64,000 nucleotides of DNA from Dendrolimus kikuchii (taxonomy: Eukaryota > Arthropoda > Insecta > Lepidoptera > Lasiocampidae): assembly GCA_019925095.2 (NCBI GenBank), contig CM034403.1:4903690-4967689 (forward strand). The letters run 5' to 3'. Each line of letters opens with the position of its first letter. The first letter of the stretch is position 1. The notes beneath the pieces are model-generated. The model saw only the letters and a program-made list of their open reading frames with translations. It did not search any database and was not told the origin of the DNA. Positions 31,186 to 43,450 of the stretch are shown in pieces. A program made the position numbers and the translations under genes.

Positions 31186-31500
31186 TATCCGTGCAGGAAC
31201 GGAGAAAGAATACAATTTCCTGCGGCCGGGCGGCCTGTCGTAAGAGGCGACAAAACAACCCACAGCCAGGTGGTAGGGCATTTGCCCGACTGGATGGCTA
31301 CCACTCCTGGTCTAGAGTATGCCGCCATAACAACCTTGTGTTGTGTTCCGGCATTAGTGACCAGGTTCCAGTCTCCCTTAAGAGAGCAGCAGCGCATTTG
31401 TAGCAACTTTGGTGGTGCAAATGTCCATAGGCGATGGTAACCGCTTTCCATCAAGTAGGCCGTCTGCCTGTCTGCTGATCTCCTGCAATAAAAAAAAAAA
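31186..31500 (+). repeat. SINE-A copy, full length
   Basis: ATCCGTGCAGGAACGGAG to CTCCTGCAATAAAAAAAAAAA. A good reference copy for the family. Confidence 0.9.
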
Positions 31501-31587
31501 TAGTTAATGCCAACAGCACAGATCACATCCTACTTAATATTAAATGAAAAAGACACAAGTTTGCTGTAAAAAGTCTAGCAATACAGA

Positions 31588-31700
31588 ACGAATTTTTCAA
31601 GTGGGGATCTATGCCCAAATCTGGAACTATTAAGATATAGCGAAAAATATATTTGAAGAGTTTCGGGGTCAATTCTTAATGAAAACTAACACGCCGATAG
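31588..31700. repeat. Solo end of the intron-1 inverted-repeat family
   Basis: GAATTTTTCAAGTGG followed by CCCAAATCTGGAACTAT and GGGGTCAATTCT, parallel to the ends at 7811 and 9271. Confidence 0.45.
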
Positions 31701-31770
31701 CGTTTTAGTTAGATTTTGATTTTCAAAATAAAATCACATACTTTCTCATTACATCAAACCATGATCAGCG

Positions 31771-32020
31771 CGTTCCATTAGTAGCTCACAAGGACCGCGA
31801 TTTTTCCCGTTCCACTTGCTTGGGGGCGTCACAATCGTAAACTCAAGTGGAACGGTTATTCGACACATCTCTTGACATAGGTCGTTGAGAGTGCTGCGTG
31901 AGTGAATTTCATGACGTCATTAGTTACTATAGTGACGTTTTCGCCACGACCGTAATGACTGCGGTCGCCTTGTGGAACGGCAGACGGAGCATTTTAGGCG
32001 TTGTGAGCTACTAAAGGAAC
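31771..32020. repeat. MITE with 20-bp terminal inverted repeats
   Basis: CGTTCCATTAGTAGCTCACA and the inverted TGTGAGCTACTAAAGGAACG differ at two positions. The interior is GC-richer than its surroundings. Relative of 22241-22537. Confidence 0.7.
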
Positions 32021-32427
32021 GTTGTATGTAGTTTGTAGGGATCAACTTCTGTAATGTCAAAATAAGGGAAAGGTTTGTACGCGTTTGAGCCACATTGCAC
32101 CCGATGTCAAGTTGAAATCATGAAAGAAGTGGTATTCTTTTTCCATGGTTGGAATGCAGTTTAAGACGGAGCTTATCTAGAAGATACCTGTTCACGCGAG
32201 ACTTGAAGACACTTAAATTGTAAGTTTCATGGGAAACCGACGACAGTAATGGGTTCCACTCCTCAGCGGTACGCATCAGAATAATGGAAGCAAAGCCCTT
32301 TGTCCGTGCGCTTCGTCGGTGGCTTGAGCTCGTATGTCCGCTTCATCGGTGGTTAAATTAAGAGGGAGGAATTAATTAATGCAATTCCGTCGGCACACTC
32401 CGAAGTGTATCCTTTTTTTATGTTTGC

Positions 32428-33160
32428 GTATAGGCAAACTGGCAGACGGGTCCACTTGATGGCAAGTGGCTACCGTTGCCCATGGACATCTGCAACACTA
32501 AGGGAGCTGATGCGTTACCTACCTCGTTGAGACTTTAAAAATCTGTTTACGCCCTTTTTGAAGAGCCCCATATTGTAGCGCACTGGAAAAACCGCGGGAG
32601 CTCATTCCACAGCTTGCTCACATATGGCATAAAAGAGCGAGCGCCACGTATACTGGATAACTTCCAGGTGTTGAGGAAGTGTGGATGAAGTCCCAGTCGC
32701 CGGCGAGCAGTGCGATGGTAAAATGGCGATATAGGTACCAAACCCAACAGCTCCTCAGAACACTCCCCATGTACAGACGGTAGAACGCGCTTAGAGCGCC
32801 TACGTCTCTTCTGAGACTTAAAGTTTCTAAGCCGTCTGTAAGTTCGGGATCGTCGACAATCCGGACCGCTCGGCGTTGCAAGGAGTCAAGTGGGAGCAGC
32901 TGGTACTGAGGTGCCCCAACCCAGAGATGGGAGCAGTACTCTAGATGGGGACGGACTTGGGCCTGATATAATAAAAGCTTATGTCCCGGTGTGAAATACC
33001 GCTTAGCCCTGTTGAGCACCCTAAGCTTTTTAGAAGCGATTTTCGCTTTGCTCTCCAAATGACCCCGAAATTGCACCTCGCTCGAAATGTCGTCGCCTAG
33101 GATCCCGATAGAGTTGGAGATCTTGAGGGGAGTGCCCTGGAATTGTGGGGCTAACAAAAA
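32428..33160 (-). mobile_element. Jockey-like LINE 3' end with broken reverse-transcriptase ORF
   Basis: Minus-strand frames 33157-32618 and 32747-32547 overlap with a frameshift. They encode the C-terminal part of a Jockey-type ORF2 (YLGxxL-like start, YQAQVRPHLEYCSHLW, LDSLQRRAVRIVDDPELT, then SFMPYVSKLWNELP). The 3' end carries CATGGACATCTGCAACACTAAGG, shared with SINE-A tails. A second copy is at 53410-53850. Confidence 0.85.
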
Positions 33161-33334
33161 TGGGGCTTTTTAGCGGTGTATCCTAAAGAGTATCAACGAA
33201 ATAGCCACCCTGTATTGATGACCGCGCCTTTGAACCCTATTATCGACTAGCTGGCCATCGCGTCATAGCCGATTTTATTCAGTCACCTTTTTGTCATAGT
33301 ATAAATTTTTAGTACATCATGTACTTATTAGAAG

Positions 33335-33558
33335 TATAATATTTTTCTTTCCTTTTGTTATGTCTTTGTCTTACTGAGTATGCACTGTTTGCTTAATTCT
33401 TCGAAAAGTAATTGTGTAACATATTTCTGTGTAAAATTTATTTAAAAAAAGTGAGCTAGATAAATAAGAAGAAAAACAATTTTTAGCTAGACGTGTTGCT
33501 GAGGAGTTTTTTACCACTTTTTTTCCTCAACAACAATAATACGTTGCGAAGCGGTGTA
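33335..33558 (+). repeat. LINE-tail repeat, left half, split by the 3.2-kb element
   Basis: It matches 8690-8937 up to TTGCGAAGCGGTGTA. The remainder resumes at 36752. Confidence 0.65.
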
Positions 33559-36500
33559 CAGTCAGCGTCTTATAGAAAGAAGCAGCCAAGATGATATCGG
33601 TACAACCATTGTCGTCTAATAGATCGAATCACCCGTCTTGACCAAATACATCAGTACACCGACAACGCCAAATACATGAGTACATTCAAGTCGCCAAAAC
33701 AAAGAGACACACTAGAAAAATGAACTCTATTCTAAATGTGATTAGTGTCAAATCGAGATGATTTCATACTAAATCAAAATTCCAATAGTATTATTACTGT
33801 CATAAAAATCTTTTTCATTTTTATAACGTAACTAGTATTTGCCTTCGACTTCATTTTCATTACTTAGATAGCAAAGATTAAAGTTATTTTATCAATATGT
33901 AAAATTGAATAAATATTTAATATGACAATACATGAATCCTGGATATATTCATAAACTCCCGATATTTGTAATTTACTAAAGACTTATTCAACTACAGATG
34001 TTTCTTCACTAAGGATTTCTAATAATTACAGACAGTGTCTTGTGATTTGCGAACATTGCGTCAAAGTTGATCTAGTGGTTTGGAAGTGGAAGGAAATCCC
34101 GGGAAATCTCAAGAGTCCCAATATGGTCATGTATAAAAATGTCATAAAGTATTAAACTATGCTGTAATAAGAGTAACACGAATAGTTTTCATGCTATATC
34201 TAGGCGCATTATTCCCAAGAAAATTTTGGAACTTTCCGTCACTAAAGTATAGGAGTAAAAACATGAAAAAGTGAATCCGGTTTCCTGACAAATTACACTA
34301 GAATTCCCATGATATTAGCTTTTTCAGCATTTAAGTAAAATATGTCTGTATAATAGTGAAAACCTCATAGAAATTAACATATTTATGAAAAAAAAAAACA
34401 TTAATTGTTTCAATTTTCCATCAATCAAACAATTGGATCCCAATTGGTTTTTTTAATAGCTTCAATGTACAGACAAAGCTATTTTACAATATTAACTTAA
34501 TTTTAACATTTCATTTGACATAATACACTATATATATGTGAGTATATTTTCTATGTATATGTGAGTTTGTTGAAATATCTACTAAAGAGTTTCAATACAT
34601 AAGAAATTTAGAATTCGAGATAAACCTTTTTTTATCAGCAATGAATAATTGGTGTTTCTTGGATACTATTTTAATGTCTAATACGTATATGAATTCTCAT
34701 GATCTATACTGAGATCATACTATACATATATATAATATACCCCAGTCATTGAAAAAAGCTTAATCTAACGTTCTGGTGAAATCGTATCGGAATCAGCCAA
34801 TTTTTATGCAGTATAACGACTTTAAACCACTCCAAGGAAGTTTTCGCGGGGTTCCCGGAATATAAACTAACAAAGCATTCGGAAAAGAACGTAAACCATC
34901 GTTTTAGTATCAATTGAATCTGAATCAACTAATTGTTATGCAAATAAATAATTTATACTTTTTCTATTTTTACTTATTTGAAAAAGAAAGTGCATTGTGT
35001 TTTAGTATAAGCTAATTTATATGCATACTAACCACTAGAAACCACCCTCGGGAAAATTTCCGTGAGATGCCCAGGACACAAAGTATTGCTGTATTTAAAA
35101 AATAATGTATCGTGTCTAAAATCGTGTAAGAATAAATAAACTAATTTGTAAGCGTCCTAACAACTTTAACCAGCTCCTGAGAAAATTCGCGGGATCCCCA
35201 GGATAAAAAGTATCACAGATTTAATTTCAGAAAATTTGTTATCAATGAGTAAAAACATCGCATCGAAATAAAAAAGCTTTTTTTTATTCTGGCCTCTTTA
35301 AACCGTCCCCGGAAAATTTCCCGTGCGATTCCGGAATAAAAGGTAGCGCAGAATGTAAGTGTGAGAATTTGCTCACGATCAGCGAAAATCGAATCGCAAT
35401 CGGCCTAGTAGTTTTTACGTAAATCCCGAACAAACAGAAAAACCGACTAACAGACAAGAAATCTAAAAAAAATCATCGTGTCTCCATCGTTTATATAGTC
35501 TATTCCAATTGTGTTTTTTTTAATAACTTCAATGTAGAGAGACGACATATTTAGCATATTATAATATTATAGACTATCGTCTGCCCGCGAAACTTCCTTC
35601 GCGTTTCCATGATACTTTTGATAGTCAAGTATGTTTGAACAGTTCTTTATGGTGGTTAAAGAAGCGTTCAAACTTACTCTAACTCTCTATGAATAAGACA
35701 GTTAGTATTTAGTAAAAACGAAAACTCAAAGCTGAAAAGCAGTGTCATCAAGTATTAAAGAATGTAAACAAAAGTATGAAAAACCTGATTTAATTAAGAG
35801 AACTGAAATATCTGGTTAGAAACAGGAACTTGAGACTATTTATAAAATTTGTAGGTTAATAATATATCTTTAGTTAGCTGGGCTCGGCTAATATCTCTGT
35901 TCCATCTGAAATAATATTATAGTTAGGTACTGTGGCCAAATGCAACTTAGTTATAAAGTTAAAATGAACGCCGTTATTAATTGGCTATATTAGAGTATAT
36001 ATGTCATGGTTTAATATTAGATTATAATCTATCTCGAGAGCTATTGAAATATTGTGAACCGGAACAAACTGCTTACAATTTAACGCATTATTTCCCGATA
36101 GATTATAATCTATCGACGTGAAATCGTTCTGTGTCCATAGAGTTAGTAATAAAACATAGGTGGGTCAGTCAAAAATACTAAAGATTCGATCTCTGCCCTT
36201 ATGGGTTAGAAGTTTTAACAATGTTTGTAAGTAGTCAATAAGTGATACTTCCAATCCCAGTGTTTACCCTCGATTAAACGTAATAAATATTATTATGCAC
36301 ATATCATCCTCTTCGTCAATCACACTGCTGTGATCAGGAGGTTTTTTTTAAGTTTCAAACGTCTTCAGAATTGATTTCATTAATTTCACATTAGGAAAGA
36401 AAGGTGCTTTTCATTCAATGCAAATTTAGCAATAAGTAATTCAATTTGAAACACATAATTCGAAATACAATTTTGGTTTAGTATGAAATCATCTCGATTT

Positions 36501-36751
36501 GACACTAATCACATTTAGAATAGAGTTCATTTTTCTAGTGTGTCTCTTTGTTTTGGCGAGATGGTTGTTAACATAATAATGGTGACCTGAATGTACTCAT
36601 GTATTTGGCGTTGTCGGTGTACTGATGTATTTGGTCAAGACGGGTGATTCGATCTATTAGACGACAATGGTTGTACCGATACTAATGATCACTTTCGATG
36701 TTCTTATCTATTTGATCATCTTGGCTGCTTCTTTCTATAAGACGCTGACTG
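33559..36751. mobile_element. 3.2-kb non-autonomous DNA transposon with long terminal inverted repeats
   Basis: The left end CAGTCAGCGTCTTATAGAAA and the right end TTTCTATAAGACGCTGACTG are perfect inverses. The inverted match runs about 225 bp on the left and 275 bp on the right (two short gaps), to TGATTTCATACTAAA. It is flanked by TA (33557-33558 and 36752-36753). CAGT ends and a TA duplication suggest the Tc1/mariner superfamily. The 2.7-kb interior holds no transposase-like frame. It does hold Helitron-like debris and internal repeats (near 34440 and 35510). Confidence 0.75.
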
Positions 36752-36860
36752 TACATAGAATAGGAAGTACAATAAATTTTAACTTATATAGCTATGTATG
36801 ACCCTCAAAGTGTTGTCCATTGGAACTTATTTTCAATAAACACTTTTGAATTTGAATATT
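36752..36860 (+). repeat. LINE-tail repeat, right half
   Basis: It matches 8937-9045 (ACATAGAATAGGAAGTA..., ATGACCxTCA, CAATAAA-like end), completing the repeat interrupted at 33558. Confidence 0.65.
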
Positions 36861-38344
36861 CTTCATGTACAAGTGTCCGTAGAGGCGTTGAACGTCTGCT
36901 GTTTTTTTTTGTCATTTAGCTACAAGACCCGAAGAACCATTTAGTCAAATATAATGAATGCAGCTCAAAAACCACGCAAGAGCTTTTCAAAATAATTTTC
37001 ATTGCAAAGTATTTATAATGCCTCAGCATCTAAGATAATTATCATGTTTAATGACGTAAAGCATTGCCTGAAATACTAAAGAACATAACGTCTGTAGATA
37101 TAAGCACGACAGTTAAAAGACCAGATATGGAATGTACGTGTTTACAAGGATGAAAACACGTAAAATATATAGGACGCGATCTAAAAGAGACATAAAACTA
37201 GAGCAAAAATTCGCGCGGTGTCTCTATGTAGCGATAACGAGTGAGGACTGGCAGCTGGGCCGTGGCCGCGCTAGTGTATCCCGATTAAATTTACGAAAAT
37301 TCCCCACACGCCAAACAATGTTCCCAATACGATAATATTTCAGAAACATTTTTCCATACATATTAGAGAATGAAAACTGGACAAGTGCGTGGCGCACCAT
37401 GTAAACTGAAGGATCTCGTAGAGACGACAAACTTTCGTTATTTTTTTTAACCGGCTTGAAAAAGTGGGAAGGTTCTCCATTTGTCTCCGTTTGTAAATAT
37501 TATTTTTTTATAATCTAATTATAAAACCATTACAATTAGTGCATACTGACATCTTTAGATTTAACTTTTACAAGCAATTTCATGCTATGTCAAACGTTTT
37601 ATGACATTTTTAGTGAGGCTAGAGGGATAGAATATTCCCCTTCCCCAATTTCCCTAGCGCCGAACTTTTGGTCCCCAAAAATTCCCCAACACCAAAATAA
37701 TTCCCCAAAATAGGAATTTAAGCACGTTACAAACGTCCCAGACGCCGCCAAACACGATCTCTCCACGTCCTTGTGAGGGAGGTACGCCAGGAGACTTATG
37801 TATATACTCGAGATAGACTAGCCGTGTTGCTTTCGTTTGCCGTTTCTTCTCTCACAGCCATAACACGCTGCGAAACGGCAGTAAGATAGTGTAAGTCGCC
37901 TAGGGTCTTTGACCGCGGTCCGCCGGGATCCTTTTCTTCGGCTTCATATCATCCGTCGCCCATCAACAATCAGTCCATTGTTATCGCCCTTGGGATGGCA
38001 TCAATATATTCAGTCCCTCTCATGGCAACACTTCAGCTCAGGTAAAGCCCCCTAGGGAGCTCCAAAACTCCCGTTAAAGCTGTAAAATCTTCGGACCAAC
38101 GGTATAAAGTCAAGACCATATAAAAAATAGGTAATTATTAATGCGTTATTTTTCACGCAATAAGTAAGTCGCATTTGGTCGCAGTCATTACAATAATGCG
38201 GGTGGAGGTGGAGAGTGGGCAGCGGGAATATCAAAAGTTTAAATTAATTATTGTTTTAAAAACAAAACTGATTTCTTTCTACAACATCTGGAAGTCAGTC
38301 CAAAGTAAAACATAAAAAAACAACAACAAATTTGTAAAATATTA
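36861..38344. other. Intergenic; one LINE-tail fragment, otherwise nothing recognised
   Basis: 37800-37890 is a worn LINE-tail piece (GCTGCGAAACGGCAGTAAG). A 67-codon frame at 37132-37335 (+) has no recognisable domain. Confidence 0.4.
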
Positions 38345-38680
38345 GATAATTTTTATGTTTTACTAGCGGCCCCGTCAGACGTTGTTCTGCTCTGAAAAAA
38401 TAAAAATCTAGGACCCGATCCCAGCGTCACCTACCGGTTCCAATTGTAGATTTAAACCATCCGGGAACCCACTCAAACACACAAAAACAAAATCGCTCCA
38501 GGTAATTAGGAGGATTCTAGAACCCGATCTCAGCGCTACCTACCAGTTCCAACGGAATAAAAAGTATCCTATGTCCGTTTCCTGGTTCTAAGCTACCTCC
38601 CCCACCAATTTTCAGCCAAATCGGTACAGCCGTTCTTGAGTTATAAATAGCGTAACTAACACGACTTTCTTTTATATATA
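38345..38680 (-). mobile_element. Dispersed repeat fragment, Helitron- or LINE-derived
   Basis: CTAGCGGCCCCGTCAGACG on the left, then two similar blocks (GGACCCGATCCCAGCG and GAACCCGATCTCAGCG). It ends at ACACGACTTTC-TTTTATATA, the usual look of antisense Helitron-like repeats in insects. Confidence 0.4.
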
Positions 38681-38682
38681 AC

Positions 38683-40005
38683 TAGTCTGACCATAAATAC
38701 TGTTACATAAAAACTTTCCTTTTTTTGAACTTTTTAATTAGTTTGAATTTGAAACACGTATATTATTTTAAAAACTTCTTTCGATTTTGCGCCATTTCAC
38801 ATATTTTTTCGCGTTCATTATCAAATTACAATATGGAATGGGTTGTTAAAGAAAATAGGATTGCAGTGATCGCCTTGCACAAAGTGGGTATAGAGCCGTC
38901 GGTCATATTCCAGACACTTCAAAAGCTTGGTATCAGCCGCATGTTCGTATATCATACTATCAACAGATACAACAACACTTCGTCTGTCAAAGACCAGAAA
39001 AGATCGGGGCGGCCGCGTGTTGTTAGAACTACAAAGGTTGTTAATGCTGTTAAAGCCAGAATTCGTCGAAACCCCATTAGGAAGCAAAAAATCTTATCGC
39101 AAGAAACGAAGATTCCCGCTAGGACTCTGTCGCGTATTATAAAACAAGACCTGAAGCTCGGTGCTTATCGTCGATACACAGGACGTGCCCTAAATCAATA
39201 TTTACAATTAAAGAGAGTGGATCGATCAAAACGCCTTCTGTCGCGATACGCAGGTGAAAGATACAGAAATATCCTCTTTACCGATGAAATAATTTTCACG
39301 ATTGAAGAACATTTTGCTTATTGTAGTATAAGTAAAATAATAAAGTGTACGCTCACAGTTCTAAAGAAGCTGCTCAAGTGGTCGGAAAGGTACAACGTGG
39401 TCATCATTCTGCGTCAGTGATTGTTTGGTGGGGCGTGTCTTATCAAGGAGACACAAAACTACATTTTTGTGAAAAAGGAGTAAAAACTTCAGCCAATTGT
39501 ATCAAGATACAGTCTTGGATCATGCTGCGAAACCTCTCTGCAATACACTTTTTAAAAATATACCGTGGACTTTCCAGCAGGACTCTGCACCTGGTCACAA
39601 GGCATGAACTACCCAAGCCTGGCTTGAAACCAACCTTCTGGACTTTATAAGAGCTGAAGACTGGCGCTCATCTAGCCCAGACCTCAACCCTTTAGACTTC
39701 AAATTATGGCCAGTTTTAGAGGACATGGCCTGCTCTAAACGACACGGCGACATTGAGTCTCTTAAAAAATCTTTGGAGCAAGCAGTGACGAAATTTCCCT
39801 TAGAAACAGTGCGTAAATCCATAGATTCGTAGTCAAACACACTAAAGGCCTGTATAAAAGCCAAAGGTGGCCATTTCAAATAGAATATTTTTTTATTTTT
39901 CGCTGAGACTTTAATAAATATGTAGGTATAAATTTTAATAATATTACATTACTTCATTAAAAAAAAAATGCATTTTCATTTGTAACAGAACTTATGGCTG
40001 GACTA
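38683..40005 (+). mobile_element. maT-like (DD37D) DNA transposon with terminal inverted repeats
   Basis: Ends GTCTGACCATAAATACTGTTAC (left, from 38685) and the inverted GTAACAGAACTTATGGCTGGAC (right), flanked by TA at 38683-38684 and 40004-40005. Length about 1.3 kb. The interior is a broken transposase. Confidence 0.85.
38833..39883 (+). pseudogene. maT/mariner-type transposase, disrupted
   Basis: The N-terminal paired-like helix-turn-helix part and the first catalytic Asp (LFTDE) are in frame 38833-39420. VYAHSSKEAAQVVGKVQRGHH and SVIVWWGVSYQGDTKLHF need another frame. The second Asp lies in QDSAPGHKA (followed by a stop) and the third in SPDLNPLDFKLW. I count 37 residues between these two Asp, the DD37D spacing of maT. 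Frameshifts and stops make it inactive. Confidence 0.85.
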
Positions 40006-40589
40006 GGTATATAGATTTAGGAATAAAGAAAAAATGTGAAAATCGCTCCACAATTGACGAAAATAACGTGCAACAAAAGAAGTGGGTTAACAATTTTCGA
40101 GAAAAGGAAAATCGGTTTACAACTGACGGAGAAATCGAGTAACGAACATAAAAAAACACAAACGTATTGAGAATCTCCTCTTTTGTGTAGTCGGTTAAAC
40201 AGTTACTTTATTAAGGGAGTATGTATACTTACCGTATTTGTAAGACATTTTCATTATTTTCTCAATCGGGAAATGAGTTTATTACAGACTTCTCAATTAT
40301 TTGAACAGCGCTAACTGAATGATTGAAGCCGCGTGTGGTCTCTAGTTTTAAATACAAGATGCTTTTGTTTTTGTGCCCGCGATGTTTTTGTTGTTTTTCT
40401 AACAGCATTATTTTATTTTAAACAGTTTAATTATAATCGACTATAGTATTATAAATGCGAATGTGAGTTTGTTTGACACGTTTTCACACCTTAGCTTCGC
40501 AACAGGGTCCCAATTCTGCTGTCTCAGTATCTTGGCGTCCGGAAGATATTGAAACTACGATTCCATGCGGTAGTAATAATAATAAATAA

Positions 40590-40964
40590 AATTCGTATTC
40601 TACTAAATCCACAATATCTTCTCGAAATCGTCGCGGCAGAATAATAGTAGAATAAAGTTAGTAATATCATTAGCAGCAATGGAGTTAGCCAAAATGAATA
40701 TTAAAAAGCTACCAAAATTTAAAACATTTATTTTACGAGTTTTCGCTTATAAATATTTATAAAGATCGAGTGGCTTTCCATGGGCACACCATTGGGATTA
40801 ACAGAATACCGAAATCAGCGATAGTGTCTGGTGATTTTGACGAGATAGTAAAGCAAATCAATGATAGCACGTCGTTTCTCAACCCTTGTGGGGGTCGCGT
40901 TTGTTATTATAAGGGATCGCAGTTTGTTAAAAAAATAAGACCTATATACAAATCAAAGTTATAA
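40590..40964 (+). repeat. Tandem duplication, unit A, with a short open frame
   Basis: TTCGTATTCTACT-AAA start, AGTTAGCC-AA-TGAATATT, GATCGAGTGGCTT and a frame reading HGHTIGINRIPK then VSGDFDEIV. Unit B at 41150-41420 repeats all of these in the same order. Function unknown. Confidence 0.6.
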
Positions 40965-41149
40965 GTAAAAACTATTAATTAATATATTATTTTAATTTTG
41001 TAGTGAAGGGGTCGCAAGAATTTTTATTTAACTTTCAGGCTTATTCGTCGGTCGACATAAAAAATCGTTGAGAAATAATCTTCTAGCAAGGGAATGAATG
41101 TACAAAAACATTCATATAAAAGAAAAATCAGCTGCTAGACTTTGACATT

Positions 41150-41549
41150 GTTCGTATTCTACTACTAAACCTGCAGTGTTGTCTCGATATAGTCGCGGCA
41201 TGCAATGACGTTAGCCGAAGTGAATATTGAAAGCTACCAAAATTTTTAACATTTATTTCGCTAGTTTTCGATTATAAATACTTATAAAGATCGAGTGGCT
41301 TGCCACGGGCACACTATTGGAATTAACAGAATACCGAAACCAGGCAAACCTACGATCGAGACGACAGTGTCTGGCAATTTTGACGAGATAGTAATAGCAG
41401 AATTGGGCTCCAAATCGTTACGTAATTTTGCATACTCGTGGAGTGGGTACCTTTTGTATAGAAAGAAAAAAGTACTGTCCCCGAAGCAAAAATGGCGCTC
41501 CGTTGCAATTCATTACCAATACATCATGGCAACGATAATGACAATATAA
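41150..41549 (+). repeat. Tandem duplication, unit B, with a longer open frame
   Basis: The frame 41295-41549 reads HGHTIGINRIPKPGKPTIET then VSGNFDEIV and continues 45 residues beyond what unit A shares. It carries 15 bp that unit A lacks (GKPTIE segment). I do not recognise the protein. Confidence 0.55.
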
Positions 41550-42316
41550 CTTCAATATGTTGCTCCTTCGGTTAGTTTCACCATTCGCTAGATGGCATTA
41601 CGGGTATTTATATTCATTAGGTACTTTTAATTGATGTTTCTTAGAAAAATTATAATGTTATAATTCTTAGAAATGCCAATCTGTACTCTTGGCATGACGT
41701 GTGCCCACTATGACGTACATATCTTTTTTTCGGGAGCGAAGCCGCAGACAATAGTTAGTGAGTGAGAAAAATAAAAGCAATCTATTTTCGTTAATACTGT
41801 TATTTTAGGTATAATATAATATGACATTAGGTCACAGAATACATTAATATAATAGGAGACATTTTATACAGGATGTAGGTATACCTGTGGTGCAACCACA
41901 GGGTCAGCCCGCTACAAATAATTCACAGCTGTGCTCGAGTGGTCAAATCTAATTAAATATTTGAAATCTAATTAGAACTTTATTATTAATGAAGTTTGCT
42001 ACATTTCATCTCATTAAAAAACTCAATTAATTAAGGCCCGATTTTTCTATCATCAGATAAAGATATCAGTCGAATAAATTATAACCTGACTAAATTCAAA
42101 TTTAAAACACTTCAACTATTTTATGCATACAACTGTCATCTTTAATTTTCGCATGCTGTGCTTTATTCTATACAATAACTTTTATCCAGTGATTGAACAA
42201 TTGGCGCTTAATGAAATCAATCTAGCAATTTGATCTACTTTAGTACAGTGACTTTAGAAACTTATACAATATAAGAAAACTTATTTATATTGCATTATAT
42301 CCACAGTCCCTCAAGA

Positions 42317-42547
42317 CTACATATATAAGTAGAATACTGAGCCTAGGTCATCGTCTTCTATGGGCAAGGTCCTCAGAAGGCTGTCTAGGTTTCCTCGCTG
42401 GATCGCCATCTTGATCCATTGTTCGAGGTAGACACCAGCGCTCTGATCATCTGAAGATTCAGTGAGTCGTTTTGATAAATTTTGGTAGAGGCTCATAGCC
42501 TCAGGACCCCACGGGGTAAGCATTTCAACAGCAAACGGCACAAACAT
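42317..42547 (-). mobile_element. Reverse-transcriptase-like C-terminal tail ORF
   Basis: The frame reads VPFAVEMLTPWGPEAMSLYQ, then AGVYLEQWIKMAIQRGN. The pattern (PFAVExLGPW...AIQRGN) recurs at 57034-57240, 51645-51790 and 28997-29035. From memory it ends the polyprotein of an invertebrate non-LTR-type reverse transcriptase, but the RT core is not present here. Confidence 0.45.
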
Positions 42548-43269
42548 CTAGCTCTTACTGAGGGTTGCATATTTGCGCCGCCGCTGCTCGGCTGATTCAA
42601 AAGGTATGGATTTATGGATCATAAAGCAAAATGAGGATAGATAAATCTTATATTTATCTATCATTCTTTTCTAATATATAAGCTCGTCAGAGTAAGCACA
42701 GGAAGGCTTTATTCATCATGGCATGGCATGAATATGGTGATAAATTTATGACATTAACATCTTTTGTGATCTTCAATAACTTTACTTTATACTTCATCAA
42801 AATAATGTTTCTCTTGATATTAACACTGATTACGTTATGATTCACTTTGATTGAGGCAATGGATCGCGGTTCGTCCAAAACTCGGTGCGCTGGCGACCGT
42901 TCTCCAGAAGTTATATATCTTCTTTTTTTACGGCCAACCCCGCTTCCCTAGACACGACGCTCCGCGAGAGTGACATTGACAACATATCACTGTTGACAGT
43001 GAGATTTCAATGAACCTCTTACAAATATATTCTGTATAATTTTTATTTGTTGTTATTATTTTAGTACCTCTTGTTTTTTAATATACGTCTTATAAATGTT
43101 TTTCTGTGGACGATATCGTTGGTTTCAATTTATGATCTGATTTTATTGTAAAAAAGATAAAATTTTCTATGTTATATTGTAGCTGTTTGTTGTTCGATTA
43201 AATAAATAAAATAAAAAAATGTAGGTACCAAAGATAGTGTGAGAACCTGATTAAAATATATGAAATGTA

Positions 43270-43450
43270 CCCGTGTTTTCGTAAGCACAGGATTAAAATA
43301 GTTACTCTTATATAATATGTTGGCTAGTTTATATCTTTTAAAATCATAGTCTATGTGTTATTCTGATGTATAAACGATATTACTATAAATTTTCATTAAA
43401 ATCGGTTCAGTAGTTTTCACGTGATGCTCGAACACATAGGCAAAGATTCT
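43270..43450 (+). mobile_element. Helitron-like fragment
   Basis: The CTATGTGTTATTCTGATGTATAA and TTCATTAAAATCGGTTCAGTAGTT blocks match the Helitron-like repeats at 14227 and 30270. Further debris lies at 43570-43760 (CTAGCCGCCCGGCGCGGTTTC). Confidence 0.45.

Noticed and set aside
34681..34735. Candidate first exon ATG-TAT-A|GTATGA for the small Kazal gene
   Set aside because: Phase fits but the donor is poor and the sequence is a low-complexity TATA stretch, so chance is as likely.
37132..37335. 67-codon basic frame
   Set aside because: No recognisable domain, no repeat partner and no gene context.
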